Notes: generated by a model from the sequence alone, not told the origin. DNA of 64,000 nucleotides from Casuarina equisetifolia (GCA_028551475.1 CM052358.1:12755938-12819937), one strand, 5' to 3'. Positions 22,200 to 34,600 are shown, numbered from the stretch's first letter. Program-made: numbers and translations.

Positions 22200-23756
22200 A
22201 GATTCAAATTATTACATAGGGAAATGTCACGAAGATAACTGAGAAAGTCAATTTTCTTCCTAAAATTGGTTTACAACAAGCCTTTTTTTTTTAAAAAAAA
22301 AAAGGATTCGTAAATAAAAATTAGTAAATATGGGGCAATTCTCAATCTTATTAATACGTCTACTCATAGCTAGTGTGCGGTTTTCGAGTTAGGAGATAAT
22401 ACATCTCCCTTCTAACCTATATAAGTTATGGGATTTGAGTCTTAGAAGTGTCACTTCCTAAACCTAGACTATTAATTTTATTAGAAAGTTTGTTTTCTTT
22501 TCCAAACTATTTTTTTTAAAAAAAAGAGAGATATGCTTTCTTATTTTAAATAAGATTTAAACAACATAGAATAATTTTTATCTTTTATTATCAACACGCT
22601 CTTCTGTAAATAAGGTAGGTTCCAGCTCCATATTGAGATGTAATATATTCTTTCATATACCATTATGAACTTTGAATTGCTTACATGGAATGTTGCCTCT
22701 TGAACCTAGCTTTGACACCACACTAAAAAGCTCATTTTTTTACTTTTATTTTAAAGTATATTCTTCAATAAATTTAACTAATATAGGATAACTTAAAGTT
22801 CTTAATATCTGAAAACAACATTCTTAAACCTACAAGTATTCTATTTGAGCTAAAATTAAACTTAAATTGCAAGGTTTTGGCAATGGAACTCAGCATTATA
22901 TCATGCCAAATGCTGAGATCGCAATGCAATATCACCAGATCTTTGAGCACCGGCAGGGATAAGGAACTACTAATATATGTTAAAAGAAAGATTTTCTTTT
23001 GCAGCTAGTAATCATTCAGCCCATATTCATGTTCCTACATACCTTAAACAAAGATTTCAAAACTACAGAACTAGTCAGCCCCATCTTTTTAGCTTCTTTT
23101 CTTTTTGGGTAATGATGGACAAATGTGATTCCCTGATTTTGTTTGACCAGAAGAATAATAGCTCGTATTGGAGCCATCCACATATACTACCCAGTCATCG
23201 AGTAAGTGGGGCGGAAGGAGAATCCCTAGCCTTTTGGTGCATTTCATTTCGGTGGAGTCGTAGGGGCGACCTACTCATTCTTGTCATCCTAAATTAACTT
23301 ATTTTAGTTCTTGTGTCCTGTTTGTCATAGAAGACTTGTACAGAATATTTCTGCCCTCACAAACACCATGCTATCAGTGCTCGTATAGTGTAGCAACTCT
23401 TCAGCCTGAGACAATGCTTCAAGCTTGAATAAGTAGACCGTTCATGATATATTGCTCAGCGAGTCAGAATGAGTGCCTGAATTCATGGCAGTCTCACTGT
23501 GATATATATATATTTTTTGTTATGGGAGGAAATAATTATAGTAGAAGTGGAACAGAAGATACAGAGGGTCAAGGGAAACGGAAATTATTTCATGAAAGAA
23601 GATCTTGGGCCCCATTTTTATGTAGTGGACTAGAATTTTCTCAGAGAGCACCTTAAGAGTATTAACTTACAAACCGACCATATTTGCAATAATGCAGGCC
23701 GTTTAGTTTATATAATAATTAGTGGTTAAGATTCGAACGGCGTATACCCTCAAGAT
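22200..23756 (+). promoter_or_regulatory. Upstream block of multi-domain CEP, unit 1
   Basis: This region is paralogous over its whole length to 40720-42221. Its inner part (about 22870-23700) also matches the decayed loci at 14290, 36050 and 48230. Shared landmarks include AATGTCACGAAGATAAC at the outer edge, GTAATGATGGAC near 23109 and GCAATAATGCAGGCCGTTTAG near 23687. The short ORFs (for example 22977-23297) drift between copies and are not treated as genes. Confidence 0.6.
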
Positions 23757-23764
23757 TATAAATA
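23757..23764 (+). promoter_or_regulatory. TATA box of multi-domain CEP at 23899
   Basis: TATAAATA lies about 140 bases before the ATG and is conserved at 42222-42229 ahead of the paralogue. Its position means that an ORF extending upstream to 23722 cannot be fully translated, which fixes the start at 23899. Confidence 0.75.
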
Positions 23765-23898
23765 GCAACGGAAACAAAGAAACTGTCATAGCAGGGTTTG
23801 CTTCAGCCTGTGTGTCTTTCACCTCCTCCCTCTTGCCACCTAAGTTTCCTCTGAAACCTCTTGTTTTTCATTCAACTTCCACTTTCTCTCCTGCAGCA

Positions 23899-24498
23899 AT
23901 GGAATATTTCCAAGTCATATGTAAGTGTGCTATTCTTCTTGCACTGGTTGCTTGCCATGAAGTTTTTGTCGGCGAAGGCAGGCAAATGAAGTCCACAAAA
24001 CAAAATCAGTACACGCAAGATGAGCGTCAGCCTACACCCAAAATTCACACTCAGAGTGTTGATCAATTTCTGGTAAGAAAGAAAGAAATCCTCCCTCCCA
24101 TGATACCAGATTACACCTTTATCTTACATCAATCAGATGTCCTATACAAAGATGTTTTCCGACCTACAGCACCAGGCGCCAGCCCCGGTGTTGGCTACTC
24201 TTTCCCACATCATGAAGCAGATGTTGAACCAGAGGCACCAAGTATGAGCCCCGATACTAAACATTCTTTTGCAGGACTCAAACATGATTACCGACCTACC
24301 GTACCCGGACGCAGCCCGATCGTCGGCCACGCTTTTCCTCGTCATAAAGTAAATGATGACGGACTGAAGGAAGTAGGTAAAAGCCGTGGTTTTGCACACT
24401 CACTTACAGGTTATACTGATGCTCGGCCCACAACACCCGGACACAGCCCTGGTGTTGGCCATGTTCTTGAAAATAAACATACCGGACCGAATGCATAG
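23899..24498 (+). CDS. CEP: Multi-domain CEP peptide-hormone precursor, unit 1
   Basis: A 199-residue secreted precursor. A hydrophobic signal at 8-20 (CKCAILLALVACH) is followed by likely cleavage near GEG/RQ (26-28) and a spacer. Three clear CEP units follow: VFRPTAPGASPGVGY (86-100), DYRPTVPGRSPIVGH (130-144) and DARPTTPGHSPGVGH (174-188). Between them lie degenerate units: PEAPSMSPDTKHSF (111-124) and a GFAHSL stub (164-169). One precursor could therefore release several distinct 15-mers after cleavage and proline hydroxylation, as known for multi-domain CEPs. The role in systemic root and nitrogen signalling is inferred from the family. The frame is open upstream to 23722, but ATG 23899 follows the TATA box and aligns with the paralogue at 42369. 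Residues 1-60 are nearly identical to the paralogue, while the domains differ. Confidence 0.93.
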   Translation: MEYFQVICKCAILLALVACHEVFVGEGRQMKSTKQNQYTQDERQPTPKIHTQSVDQFLVRKKEILPPMIPDYTFILHQSDVLYKDVFRPTAPGASPGVGYSFPHHEADVEPEAPSMSPDTKHSFAGLKHDYRPTVPGRSPIVGHAFPRHKVNDDGLKEVGKSRGFAHSLTGYTDARPTTPGHSPGVGHVLENKHTGPNA

Positions 24499-25600
24499 AC
24501 ATGCATAGACATGCACAGACACAAGTATAATATCAAATATTTGGCAGCTCATGTTTGTCCAAAAATACTGAAAAAAGAATAAGTGTTATTGTTTCTTGGT
24601 TTCCTACTTTCAACCCTCTTTACACGAAGATTGGTTCGGTATGTATTTCAAGTTATCTAAGTTATCTATGCTTACTGTCATATAAGGTTGGCGGTCCTGT
24701 AATATATATGAATTTGGAATAAAGAAGAAAAGATATTTCATCTGTTCTTACTCCCGGCCCCAGTCGTGCGGACGTGCATAGAAGAAGACATTTAAGAGGA
24801 AATAACTGACCGCATGACAGCGGAAAAACATGCACATACATGAATAATCAATTAAAGAGCTTTGACTACAGCATAGTTCGAGAGAAACTGAAGATACGGA
24901 GTCAATGACAGTACTATGACCAAAGCTAGTTATATCTATGATCAGCTGTATTACAAAAAACATATCGATAGAAAGAAGAAAACAACAGAAACCAATTACA
25001 AAGATGGGCAAAAAAGTAAGACATTCAAATAAAAACGAAAAAAAGTCCAAATTCAACAACCTATAGAAGGAAAAAATATAAGAGAAATATTAGAGTAGCA
25101 TGGTGGTGTTTTATCCTTCTGAGTTTCATGTTGGTTATATATTCATTCATATACATTGTTGCGGAACTTCTCTTTCCTTCCATGCCAACTAACACAACGA
25201 CTGCATGGGTCATATAAGTAAAATTCATTAAAAAATATTGGAAGTACGAAATGAAACAGTCTCTTAAGTATTTTCTGACTCGATTAGTTAGTTAATTGGT
25301 ACTAATGGCTCGTGATCATTATTAAATTAAGTAGTTAGCATGTTATAACAACTGTGGATTAACAAAGATTAGCCGGTTAATCTATTATAACAATTTTAGG
25401 TGAACAAAATTGTATATAAAAGAGATGTTCCTTCCCTTGTAAGTAGATTGTGAATCGTAAAAAAGTTATAATTGAATTATTTTATTGATTAGGAGGTAAA
25501 GTCTATTTGGAATGAGTTTATTCAAAAATAACTTAAATTCTTTCTACATGAGCATAAATCAACCCTATCAAAGCATGTAACACAAAAAACACTTCACCAA
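24499..25600 (+). repeat. 3' UTR and flank of multi-domain CEP, duplicated at 42969-43900
   Basis: Paralogous to the sequence after the 42369 gene: both have AAGTGTTATTGTTTCTTGGTTT, GGTTGGCGGTCCTGTAATATAT and CATGCACATACATGAA. The 3' UTR motif ATTGTTTCTTxGTTTCxTA also persists in the decayed locus at 37083-37103. An ORF on the minus strand (24748-25059) is not conserved in frame. No gene is supported. Confidence 0.65.
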
Positions 25601-27178
25601 TATAGGCAAACAAAACAATCAACATAACCATGGGCAAGTAATTAAAGATGGGAGAAAATGTCCTACAATTGAAGGACCATATATTTTCCGGTGCAAAAGA
25701 GAGACCACGCAAGGGGTTGACTCAGCATGACATAATTCAAAAGTTTCATGTTTGTGTTGCGTAATCTAGTGTAATAGCTTGATAGCTTGATTGTAATTGT
25801 TTTACTAGATATTAGCTCTCATCCACTAAGGAGTAAAAATTGAAGTAGAAGAGGAAGGAGGAGGAGAGAGAAAGGAACAAGAAAGAAAAAAAAAATAAAA
25901 CCAATGGAAGGAAAACTTGAACTGATGCCCAACTCCTATGTTGAGGCTGTGGTAAGGGCGTGCATGCCTTTATCTCTATGGGCTTCTTTTTCCGTTACAT
26001 GACATGTAGGTTATGGCCCAAGGTTTTTGCCACTCATCTCGTTATTGATGGAAATAAATAGCTTAATCCGGGAAGCATGGATAGATAATCCTAGTATTTA
26101 AGAAAGAAGCAACCATTCCGCTGGCCCTAAGATAAAACTGTGCTACAAATTCTGAGCTTCGCTTCAGCTTATGCGGTTCTAGACATTGTCGTACGTATAT
26201 TTCTTCGACAGCATATTCCCGTCCTACATGCTTTTCTTTTCTGCCCTGATGACATGTGACCCCTGTCGCCCAATTCATACGCCACGGATATTGGACGGTG
26301 TAAAGAATCTCAATGGACGGTCACGGTGATCAAAAGGAAAAGGACAACCAGGATAAAAATAATAAGAATAATATTAAGACATTCTGGGAAAAAGGAATCT
26401 CCAAAGAGTCTAGAATATACCTTTTGGTTGGAGTTCAATTAACCTTTTTTCTGGAGAGGATATGCTTTTTGCTATAAGGGGACGATATTGAATTCGGAAC
26501 CTTTCCTTCCTCAAAGAACGTTAACTGGTCGTGTTCTTTTTTATTCATTCCTCCTTAAATGCTAAAAATTAAAGTTTACAATTGAAAGGGAGCGCATGCC
26601 GCTACAACATGGGAACCAGCATTCAAAGTGCAACGCGGTACGTAAGTAGTGCGGCTTAGCAGAGTCCCTAGGAAACGGGGCTGGAAAGCTGACATTGTCT
26701 GGCTAAAAAAATTCACGTTTGGAAGAAGAGGGGTGGGCCTAGCAGAGCAACCATGACAAAGCTTTGGTTGAAACCAACATGAGTGGGGGACTGGTAACGC
26801 CCACGTTGTTCCCATCATGCCTTGACTTTGTCACTTACGTATATATTACCACCAAATTGTTATTACACGACTTAGGAACAAAACAATTAACAAGATGTAA
26901 AATATGCTAGAGGTACACTTTACCTGCCGCCATCATGATCGCAACTTGGGCTAGTGCACTTGGCCAATATTGGTATCCAACACAATGCACTATAAATTTT
27001 TCTGTTTTGTAGCCCCATTCCACTATTAAAATATCAACATAAGAAAGAGAGTTGCAAAGCATGAAGACTGACCATTCTACGAATCTTACATATAATAATC
27101 TACAGATGGTACTTTGTGAGAGCTGTTGACAGTAGGTCAAGACTTCGTTAGTTATTAATAAGAAATCCTCTGTTCCTT
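25601..27178 (+). promoter_or_regulatory. Upstream region of single-domain CEP, unit 2
   Basis: Paralogous to 43950-46164. Near 26590 the alignment jumps: relative to unit 3 about 560-590 bases (roughly 45020-45585) are missing, with GAAAGGGAGCG immediately followed by xxCATGGGAACCAGC. Because unit 1 retains part of that sequence (3660-4500), this is a deletion in unit 2. The remaining promoter, including TCAATATTGG-type and GTTGACAG blocks, is well conserved. No coding region is seen. Confidence 0.6.
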
Positions 27179-27186
27179 TATAAATA
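27179..27186 (+). promoter_or_regulatory. TATA box of CEP at 27470
   Basis: TATAAATA, conserved at the same position in the two other array single-domain CEP genes. Confidence 0.75.
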
Positions 27187-27236
27187 CACCACATAGGGTG
27201 TGGGCAGTTCACATCCTCAATTGGTTTGAGCTCCAA

Positions 27237-27344
27237 GCGACTTGCTTGCTTAAGAATTTCCCTTGTACCTAAGCAACTTGCTTGGTTCAGGATTTCCACT
27301 TTAGCTAGGCAACTTGCTGCTTCTTGCCTACCAGAAAACTAAGC
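27237..27344 (+). repeat. 36-bp leader repeat before CEP at 27470
   Basis: Three units start GC(G/A)ACTTGCT at 27237, 27273 and 27309, an exact 36-base spacing. They lie about 50-165 bases after the TATA box, hence probably in the transcribed leader. A matching array with identical spacing precedes the unit 3 gene (46223, 46259, 46295). Unit 1 has a less regular version at about 5150-5220. Confidence 0.8.
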
Positions 27345-27469
27345 TACGTACTCGATCATCTTATATAAACCATAGGCAGCTTGCTTGCTTAATCAGCTAA
27401 TTCAGTCCCCCCTCGATCCCACTCTGTCTCTCTTCCTCAATCAGTGTCTTTCGATCGCTGTCAATTCCG

Positions 27470-27802
27470 ATGACGCGGAACATGTGGGCCCTTGTTTTTG
27501 TTTTACTTACCTTGATTTCCTTCTGTGAACCTCAATGTATCGAGGCAAGACGCTTGCTAGTGGGCGAGACTAAAGAATTCCAAGACCCCTCAACTCAAAA
27601 GAACATCTACCGAGAGGTAACTATTGGGCACAGTAAGTTGCTTGGTCATGACACAACAAAGGAAGCAACTACTGAAGTGACTCGGCCTGCACCACCTGCC
27701 CAAGGAATGTCTCAGCCACCCCCTCCAGGTCATAAAATCGACGACTTCAGACCCACAGCTCCAGGTCACAGTCCTGGTGTCGGACATTCATTTGGGAACT
27801 AG
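27470..27802 (+). CDS. CEP: CEP peptide-hormone precursor, single domain
   Basis: A 110-residue precursor. The signal core is at 7-18 (ALVFVLLTLISF), with the mature side near CIEARRLL (23-30). The spacer holds LLGHDTTKEATTEV (57-70) and a proline-rich hinge PAPPAQGMSQPPPPG (73-87). The CEP domain DFRPTAPGHSPGVGH is at 92-106, followed by SFGN. The domain is identical to those at 5283 and 46402, so these three genes would give the same mature peptide. ATG 27470 aligns with 5283; a second in-frame ATG (Met5, 27482) is also possible. It has a TATA box and a 36-base repeat array in the leader. It is the unit 2 single-domain gene. Confidence 0.93.
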   Translation: MTRNMWALVFVLLTLISFCEPQCIEARRLLVGETKEFQDPSTQKNIYREVTIGHSKLLGHDTTKEATTEVTRPAPPAQGMSQPPPPGHKIDDFRPTAPGHSPGVGHSFGN

Positions 27803-30275
27803 GGCTACTTTTGTAAACTCCAAGCTCTAAGCTCTGGGTTTCAGTTCATTTAACTCAATCCGGATGTATAAACAGTTATTTTACAATTATTGCTTGTTCT
27901 TGAATGCTATCTTACGGATTTTCTTTAGTTGCTCTTATTGTAACCTTATCACACAAGGCTCGCAATTAATAGAAATTCTCTTATCTATTTCTTGATTCTC
28001 ACCTCCATTTAAGACATCTTATTGAGTAAACCATTCAGTCTTTGTTTGGTGAAGCTCTCTCTTCAATTGGCAATTGAAGCGGGTGCAGTCACAACGCTTT
28101 GCATCCTGCTACACCAACGCTGCTACTGTTCCGACGCTGCTGCACTGATAAATTTTGAGTTGCTTGCATGACTGTTGGTGGGATTCTTTATACGAAGCAC
28201 GAAGTTTGAGAATCAAACTTCAACACTTTCCCCTCTACCAGACCACGCTAATAGCCATATAGAGTAGCATGCATGATGTACCATGAAACTTAGCTTGTTG
28301 GCATTGGGCTAGGTGTTCCCTCCTTGAAAATCAAAACTTTACATCTGAAGTGCTCGTCAACTACTGCATTCATCTAGCATTTTAACTTTTTTCCATAGAG
28401 AGAACATGTAACGGTTCCATTGTGTGTGCAGTGATAGAAAGGGCTGTCCCTCATTAGGTGTCAGGTTTTATTATATTCTCCTTCTAGCTCCATAAAATAA
28501 TTTGGTTCATTTTTTCCATATGCTGATGGCCGCTTTGTTGTTTTAGATGAATTTGTCATAAAAGTATCCCACGTTGGCAATCTTACTTTGATGCTGTTGT
28601 GAAGAGGTAGTTTTAGCAATTAATTACATTAAACTTACAAGCTTATTATATTTCAAAAAATTCAGAAAAAAGCATTATTTTTCAAAAGCTTCCAAAACTT
28701 CCATTGTTGTTAAGGATAAGACCAAAGACTTTGAAGGAAAAAAAGGAAGTGGGGAGAGGCTGTTGAGGATGTAAATCTCACATAGGAAAAAAATAATCTT
28801 TGAGTAATACTTAAATGTAAAAATTGTTCTCTTAGCCCATGAGTTAACTTTTAGGTCAAATAATAGGCTCTGTAACATATTATCATAATCTAGCCCTCCT
28901 TAGCACTCCTATAAAAGGGGGTAAACTTGAAAGTGGCACTATTGTAGGATGGACCGGGTTAGACCATTGTTGTATGGGGGGCACATAGAAGTTGGTATGG
29001 AGTAGTTTTATATTGCCAAGGAATAATCATATGATGACCTTTAATGTAATAAGTATTCCATATGCTGGTTGTCTTGTAGTAGTTTTTAGATGTATATGTC
29101 ATATAGATACCAAATATTTCCAATCTCAATTTTTACTCTATTGTAGAGTTCAGCTTCAGCAATTAGATGCATTATGCTTACGAGCTTATTAATTATAGAA
29201 TCTTCAGAACAGCAACGCAATTTTCCTCTTGATTATTTCTGTTTTCATGTGCAACTATCATAGAAATCATGTCATCCGTACTTCTCTCTAATTTAAATAA
29301 TTTTTAGAAACAAATTTTTTCCAATGTCTATACATTATGAAATTTGTTAATGAAAACTCTATTTCTTTGTAATGGGTGCTGAATGCACCACGAAACAACA
29401 AAACTAAAACATCTTCTCTCATTATTCTTTCACTTAAAAAACATAACAAAAAAAATTATTTATTCCTTCATGCTTGAAATAGCTTTCCATGGCTTTATGT
29501 AAGTTCAACGTTTCATATGCATCTAAATGTTTTTCATCTATATGTCTGTGACATAATATATCGTCTTACTGTGCAATAATCTCTCTTGAGCCATTGGAGC
29601 TAGTACATATCTAGATTTGCACGAGGAATGAAAATTTGGAGAAGTTCTCATGGATATTAAAGGTCCAACCTTTTATTTACCAATAAAAACTAGAAGAAAA
29701 CTATTAATGGAAATATTCAGTTATAATTCACCATAGAGTTTGCATGTATATATCAAACATACACAATCACATATTTATTCAATTTCAAAGTTGAGACCAA
29801 GAGATTTCAAATAATATATGCTCTTAATTGAACTAGATACTTGTTGACTATTTGCGGCTTTTAGGTTTTGTATGTGAATGGGTGACTTGTAACATCAACA
29901 AATGAGTTACTTTTAGATTCTAATTGTTAGCAATAAAGTTAAAGTTCAGTTTAATTTTGAACCCAAGTTTTAAAATTGTATTTTATGAAGTCACATTACT
30001 TAAGTTTGATCTATATAGGAACAACCCAATTTCATATTATTTCCAAAATCTTCTATTGTCCCGTGCTTGAATGAGACAAACACTTGGCACAAGTCTTATA
30101 AAAGCTATGCGCCGAAACCTAAACTCAGGAAAATGATTACCTTACTTCTAGGCACCATATTAACCCTAAGGTTTTGTTGATTTTAAATTTCTATACTTCT
30201 TTTCTTATTACTAAGTTATCATGAATTAATTTTCTACTAGATGTGAGAGTTCCTCTAATACATTTGTTGAAGCTG
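27803..30275 (+). repeat. 3' flank of CEP, unit 2
   Basis: Paralogous to 5610-7841 and, near the gene, to 46765-48050. It includes the tail of an LTR-like insertion at about 27967-28225 shared with unit 3 (47670-47916). The unit 1 and unit 3 segment corresponding to 5890-6120 is absent. The rest is A/T-rich without a supported gene. Confidence 0.65.
27967..28225. mobile_element. Truncated LTR-like element shared with unit 3
   Basis: Matches 47669-47916 from AAATTCTCTTAT to CAAACTTCAACA. The left part of the element, together with flanking unit sequence, is missing here, so one deletion removed both. Confidence 0.55.
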
Positions 30276-30322
30276 CAATGACAACCTTTGCATGTTCTTG
30301 TTGCATTTTTTGTTTCTCAAAC

Positions 30323-30567
30323 TCTTGAAGAAAGTAAAGAAGAAGAAGAAAATATAAGAAAACGTTAAGAGCAAATGAGTCTAAAACATGTGGGAAGTTG
30401 CCCGGAGGCTCATATACTCCATGTATTCTACAATCTTTACAAAGAATGTTCTCTTAAGTACAAACTCAAATAACAATGAAATGAGCTTGTATGACAATGA
30501 TAGGCCAATGTAAGACACGTATTCAAAAAGCACATTAAAGGCCCATAACAAATAATGCATTTCAACA
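30323..30567 (-). repeat. 3' LTR of the Copia element
   Basis: Bounded by CAAAC on the outer side and by the purine tract TTAAGGAGG on the inner side (minus strand). It shares with the other LTR the blocks AGGCTCATATACT, GACAATGAT(A/G)GGCCAATGTAAGACA and ATTTCAACA. Confidence 0.8.
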
Positions 30568-31479
30568 CTCCTCCTTAAGTTGGAAATTTATACAAATGAA
30601 ATACTCCAAGCTTGCATAATAGATGACAATGTGGGCTGCACAATGCTTTAGCAAATAAATTGGTGAGTTGCTCTTATGTGTTGACATAACAAGTCTTTAT
30701 TATCCCTCCTTAAATCTTCTCTCATATGAAATGACAATTTATCTTAACAAGTTTTGTCTTCTAAGAAAATGGGGCTTCCTGTGATATGGCTTGTTGCTTC
30801 ACTATAAAAAAACAAAATGAAAGAAAAAGAGGAATATTCATAGTAATTTCACTATGTATCTCATGACTATATAGTGTAACTTGGTTGATGATCAAGATAT
30901 AGTTAGTTATTTCTTAGCCAACCATGACACAAGGGAATCACCTAACTTAACACAATAACTGGTCATTCATTTTTGCAATATAGGATAGGTCACATAGTTT
31001 AATCATACAAGGCAATAAGCTCGAACCCCAATGAATACAAAAGAATGCTTCCAAGTCCAAATGTCCCTTTAATATACTTTGATACTCTTTTAGTTACATC
31101 CATGTGCAAACATTTTGGAGAGTTAAGTAAGTTGACTTAGGTATTGAACTATGAAACTAATGTTTGACCTAGTACAAGTTAATTATATTTACTTTCCAAT
31201 CATCCTTTGATAAAAGGCATGATCCTTAAGAAGTGGGTCATCTCATTTCTCAAGATCTTTCTCATCATACTCTGGTAAGTTAAATTCACATTTTGCTCCA
31301 TGAGAGTGGTGACAGGCTTTAACCCCACAAGTTTAGCTCTTAGGACCCATTTTAGTATGCATTTGTACTAGCTAAGGTATATACCTTTTGATGAGCAAAC
31401 TATCTATATCCCAAGAAAGTAATTACATTGCCTAAGATCCTTCATGTGGAAAATTGAATGCAAATATTTCTTGAGCTTT

Positions 31480-34400
31480 GAAATTGTAGAAAAATTATCT
31501 CTAGTTACTAAGAGATCATCCACATAAAATGAAAAGATGATGAAGGAACCTCTATTCCATTTGTTAAACAATGCATAGTCTTGTAGAGATTGGCAAAACC
31601 ACTTACAAGTAGCACTTCTATGAATTTAGCATACTATTGTCTTAATGTTTGTTTTAATTCATATAATGAGTTTTTGAAATGACACACTAATCTCTCTCCC
31701 TAGTGTGAAAAGCTAAGTGGAAGCTTCATACAAACTTCCTTTATCTAATCTCTATGTAAGATAGTAGCTACCACATCTAACTAATAAAGGCATCAATGTT
31801 TGATAACTACAATACTCATAACTAATCTCATAGTCACTAACTTGGCCACAAGAAAAAAGCTTTCATCATAATCTATACCTTCCAATTATGTATATCACTT
31901 GGTCACTAATCATGCTTTGTACCTTTTAATAGTACTAATTTACATGATATTTCACTTTGTATACTCACTTACATTTTATAACTTTACTATAAGTTGAAAA
32001 TGTCACAACATCTTAGATGCAATTAGCCTTGAGGGTTGACTATTCTCAATCTATAGTGTTAGTCCAATGGTTGTCCTTAATATTTAATGATATGTTTTAA
32101 ACTGAATAATAGTGGAAATGGAAGTAGTGAAATGCTTATGGTGTGGATAAAAATGGTCAAGAGAAATATGGTTAGAAATGAGGTAACAACTATTCAACCC
32201 TATAAAGGTAGACAAACATATGTAGATGGTGGTATAAATATAAGGACATGTAAGTTGTGATGACCATAGAGGAGCTAGAGGTGACTATTCTAGAGGTGGT
32301 TTTAGGGTTTCCTAAAGAGACTAGTTTGGCAACTTGGTTTGTGAAGGATTAATGGTTAGAGGTTATGTATCTAAAGGTGGCATTTAAGATTCTTCTGGAT
32401 ATGGCTTCGGTGGCGTAAGTCTAGAGGTGGCTTCAATGTGGTAGATGGTGGATTGCATGACTGGGATCACTAGAAGAAACTATGGACTGATTTGGAAAAA
32501 TTGAAAAATCATATCCATAAATAACAATGTCATGACTAATAATTTTTTTTTTCATTATTTGGATTATAAACCTTATGAAAGGAGGGATATCCAAGGAATA
32601 CACATGAAATGACCCTAAGAAAAAACTTATCTTTAGGATATAGGATGGTGTCATAATATCTATGGCCAGAAACCATAGATGATCTAAAAGGGTTTTCTTC
32701 CATGTAACATTTCATAAGGGGATTGGTTTTCAAGTCTAAGGCTAGGCAATTGATTAATGATATGAATGGTTGTCAATGCACTCCCTCTAATAATGTGTAG
32801 GGATATGGGCCTAGAACATTAATACCTGTATTACATTTAATAAATAACGATGTTTGCACTCCATTGCCCCATTCTGTTAAGGGGTATATACATAAGAACT
32901 CTCATGGAATATCTAAAGCTAGAACACATAGTAAAAAAAAATTAGTGTCATTGTTAGAACAAATGAGTTTGACTTGGGCACCATATTAAGTCTAAATCAT
33001 GCAAACAAGGAACTAAATAGTAGAAAAAACTTTAACATTTAATAAATAATGATGTTTGCACTACATTGCCCTATTCTGTTAAAGGGCATATACACAAGAA
33101 CTTTCATAGAATACCTATTGAAAAGCTAGAAAGCTAGAACACGCAGTGAAAAAAATTTAGTGTCATTGTTAGAAAAAATGAGTTTGACTTGGGCAATATA
33201 TTATGTCTAAATCATGCAAACAAGGGACTAAATAGTAGAAAAAACTTTATCTTTAAAATGCAAGAGGAAGGTTAAAATCACCCATGAAAAATCATTAACA
33301 ATAGTTAAAAAATAACATGACTTGTCATAATTAGATTCCTTATGGGGTCTTCACAAGTCCATGTACACAAGGTGAAATACAACCTGACTAAAAGTTTGGC
33401 CTTATGGAAAAATAGATTGAGTTTATTTTGCAAAATGGCTAAATAGTATATGAAAGAACTTAGGATATTCTATACATTTACCATGAGTAAAATAATATTT
33501 TTAGACATTATAGCCTAAACGCCTATGCCATAAAGTATAACTAGTACTAGCATTGTTATTACACAAATTGTTCATATTCATACAAGACAAAAAGAGAATG
33601 GATAATACTTAGAATTCATGTAATCCAATGAGATAATTTAAAAAGAGTGGGTTGCAAAAAGTAAAGTCATCGTATTGTTTTATCTAGTTAATCACTTACC
33701 TAGTCATAGGTTATTGAAAAATATAGAAATAGTTGAAAAATATCATAATGCGATTGTGATTAAAGGTAATTATTTTAACCAAAAATAAGTTAAATTTTAG
33801 CTAAGGTATATATATGACATAATTTAGGTGCATTAATTTTGTGGGTTATGAATGTCTAATATGTGTGGCATAAACATATGTGTAATCAAGTATCTTAATA
33901 CAAAATGATCAAGGTGTGCATAGATAATAAGAATCTAAAGAATTTAAATTATATGTGACATGGTCACTTGCATTTAAATCTATAGTTCATGGATAATTAA
34001 AATTTGATGAGTGCATTATATACCTTTATATTTACCAAGTGACTAGGGTGGAGGCATCATGGACTATATAATGAATATGTTTTTAAGTTGATTTAGTGTG
34101 AATGGGGTAGTTAGAATCTATGGACCCATGGAAGGCATAATGAAACTTCCAAGAAAGGTGCCCCTAATTTGATTCTAATGGCCTAATTGTGTATGCTAAT
34201 CATGGGCTTAGAAAGATTTCCCATATCTACTTGGCTTCTAGAGTTTGTAAATAAGGCAATGTGAAATGGGCACTAGGCCATTTAAGGCATAATAAAAAAT
34301 GTGGGGCACTTATGGGTTGAAGAAGAGCTAGGCTTGCAAATAAAGGTCATGTGCTTGGCTTAATGGAGTTTGAAACCTACTTGAGCCTTGAAGACCACTT

Positions 34401-34600
34401 AACCCAATGAGAGTTTTATGCTTCACATTTGCAACCCTTGTTCCATTACGCATAGTTCCTTGCCCAACTTGGAAAGCCTAGCCCATGGCTTGCTTTCCCT
34501 TGCCTTTCAAAACCCATCTTAGAGGAAACTACCTATCAATAGCATTTATCCTTTAAGTGCCCGAATTTATGATAGTGAAAGCAAATTGCTCTTCCTTTTT
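31480..34600 (-). pseudogene. Copia gag-pol remnants
   Basis: All on the minus strand. Near 34550-34592 a CCHC zinc knuckle reads ICFHYHKFGHLK, with the second Cys replaced by Tyr. At 33505-33530 LWHRRLGYN is the GAG-pre-integrase signature. At 32536-32733 YPKDKFFLRVISCVFLGYPS is the block downstream of integrase. Near 31500-31531 FYVDDLLVTRDN contains the RT catalytic YVDD, followed by HSIFHMKDLRQCNYFLGI. Stops interrupt the frame between and inside the blocks. The order fits Copia (gag, protease, integrase, RT, RNase H), not Gypsy. Confidence 0.8.

Noticed and set aside
23722..23898. In-frame upstream extension of the multi-domain CEP ORF to give 258 residues
   Set aside because: The extension spans the TATA box at 23757-23764. 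The paralogue at 42369 starts at the homologous internal Met, which is directly followed by the signal peptide.
24142..24399. Antisense ORF across the CEP domains (also at 27590, 46552, 51927, 58622)
   Set aside because: Long antisense frames arise from the codon bias of repeated Pro-Gly-His codons. They have no start context, and they recur wherever a CEP domain occurs.
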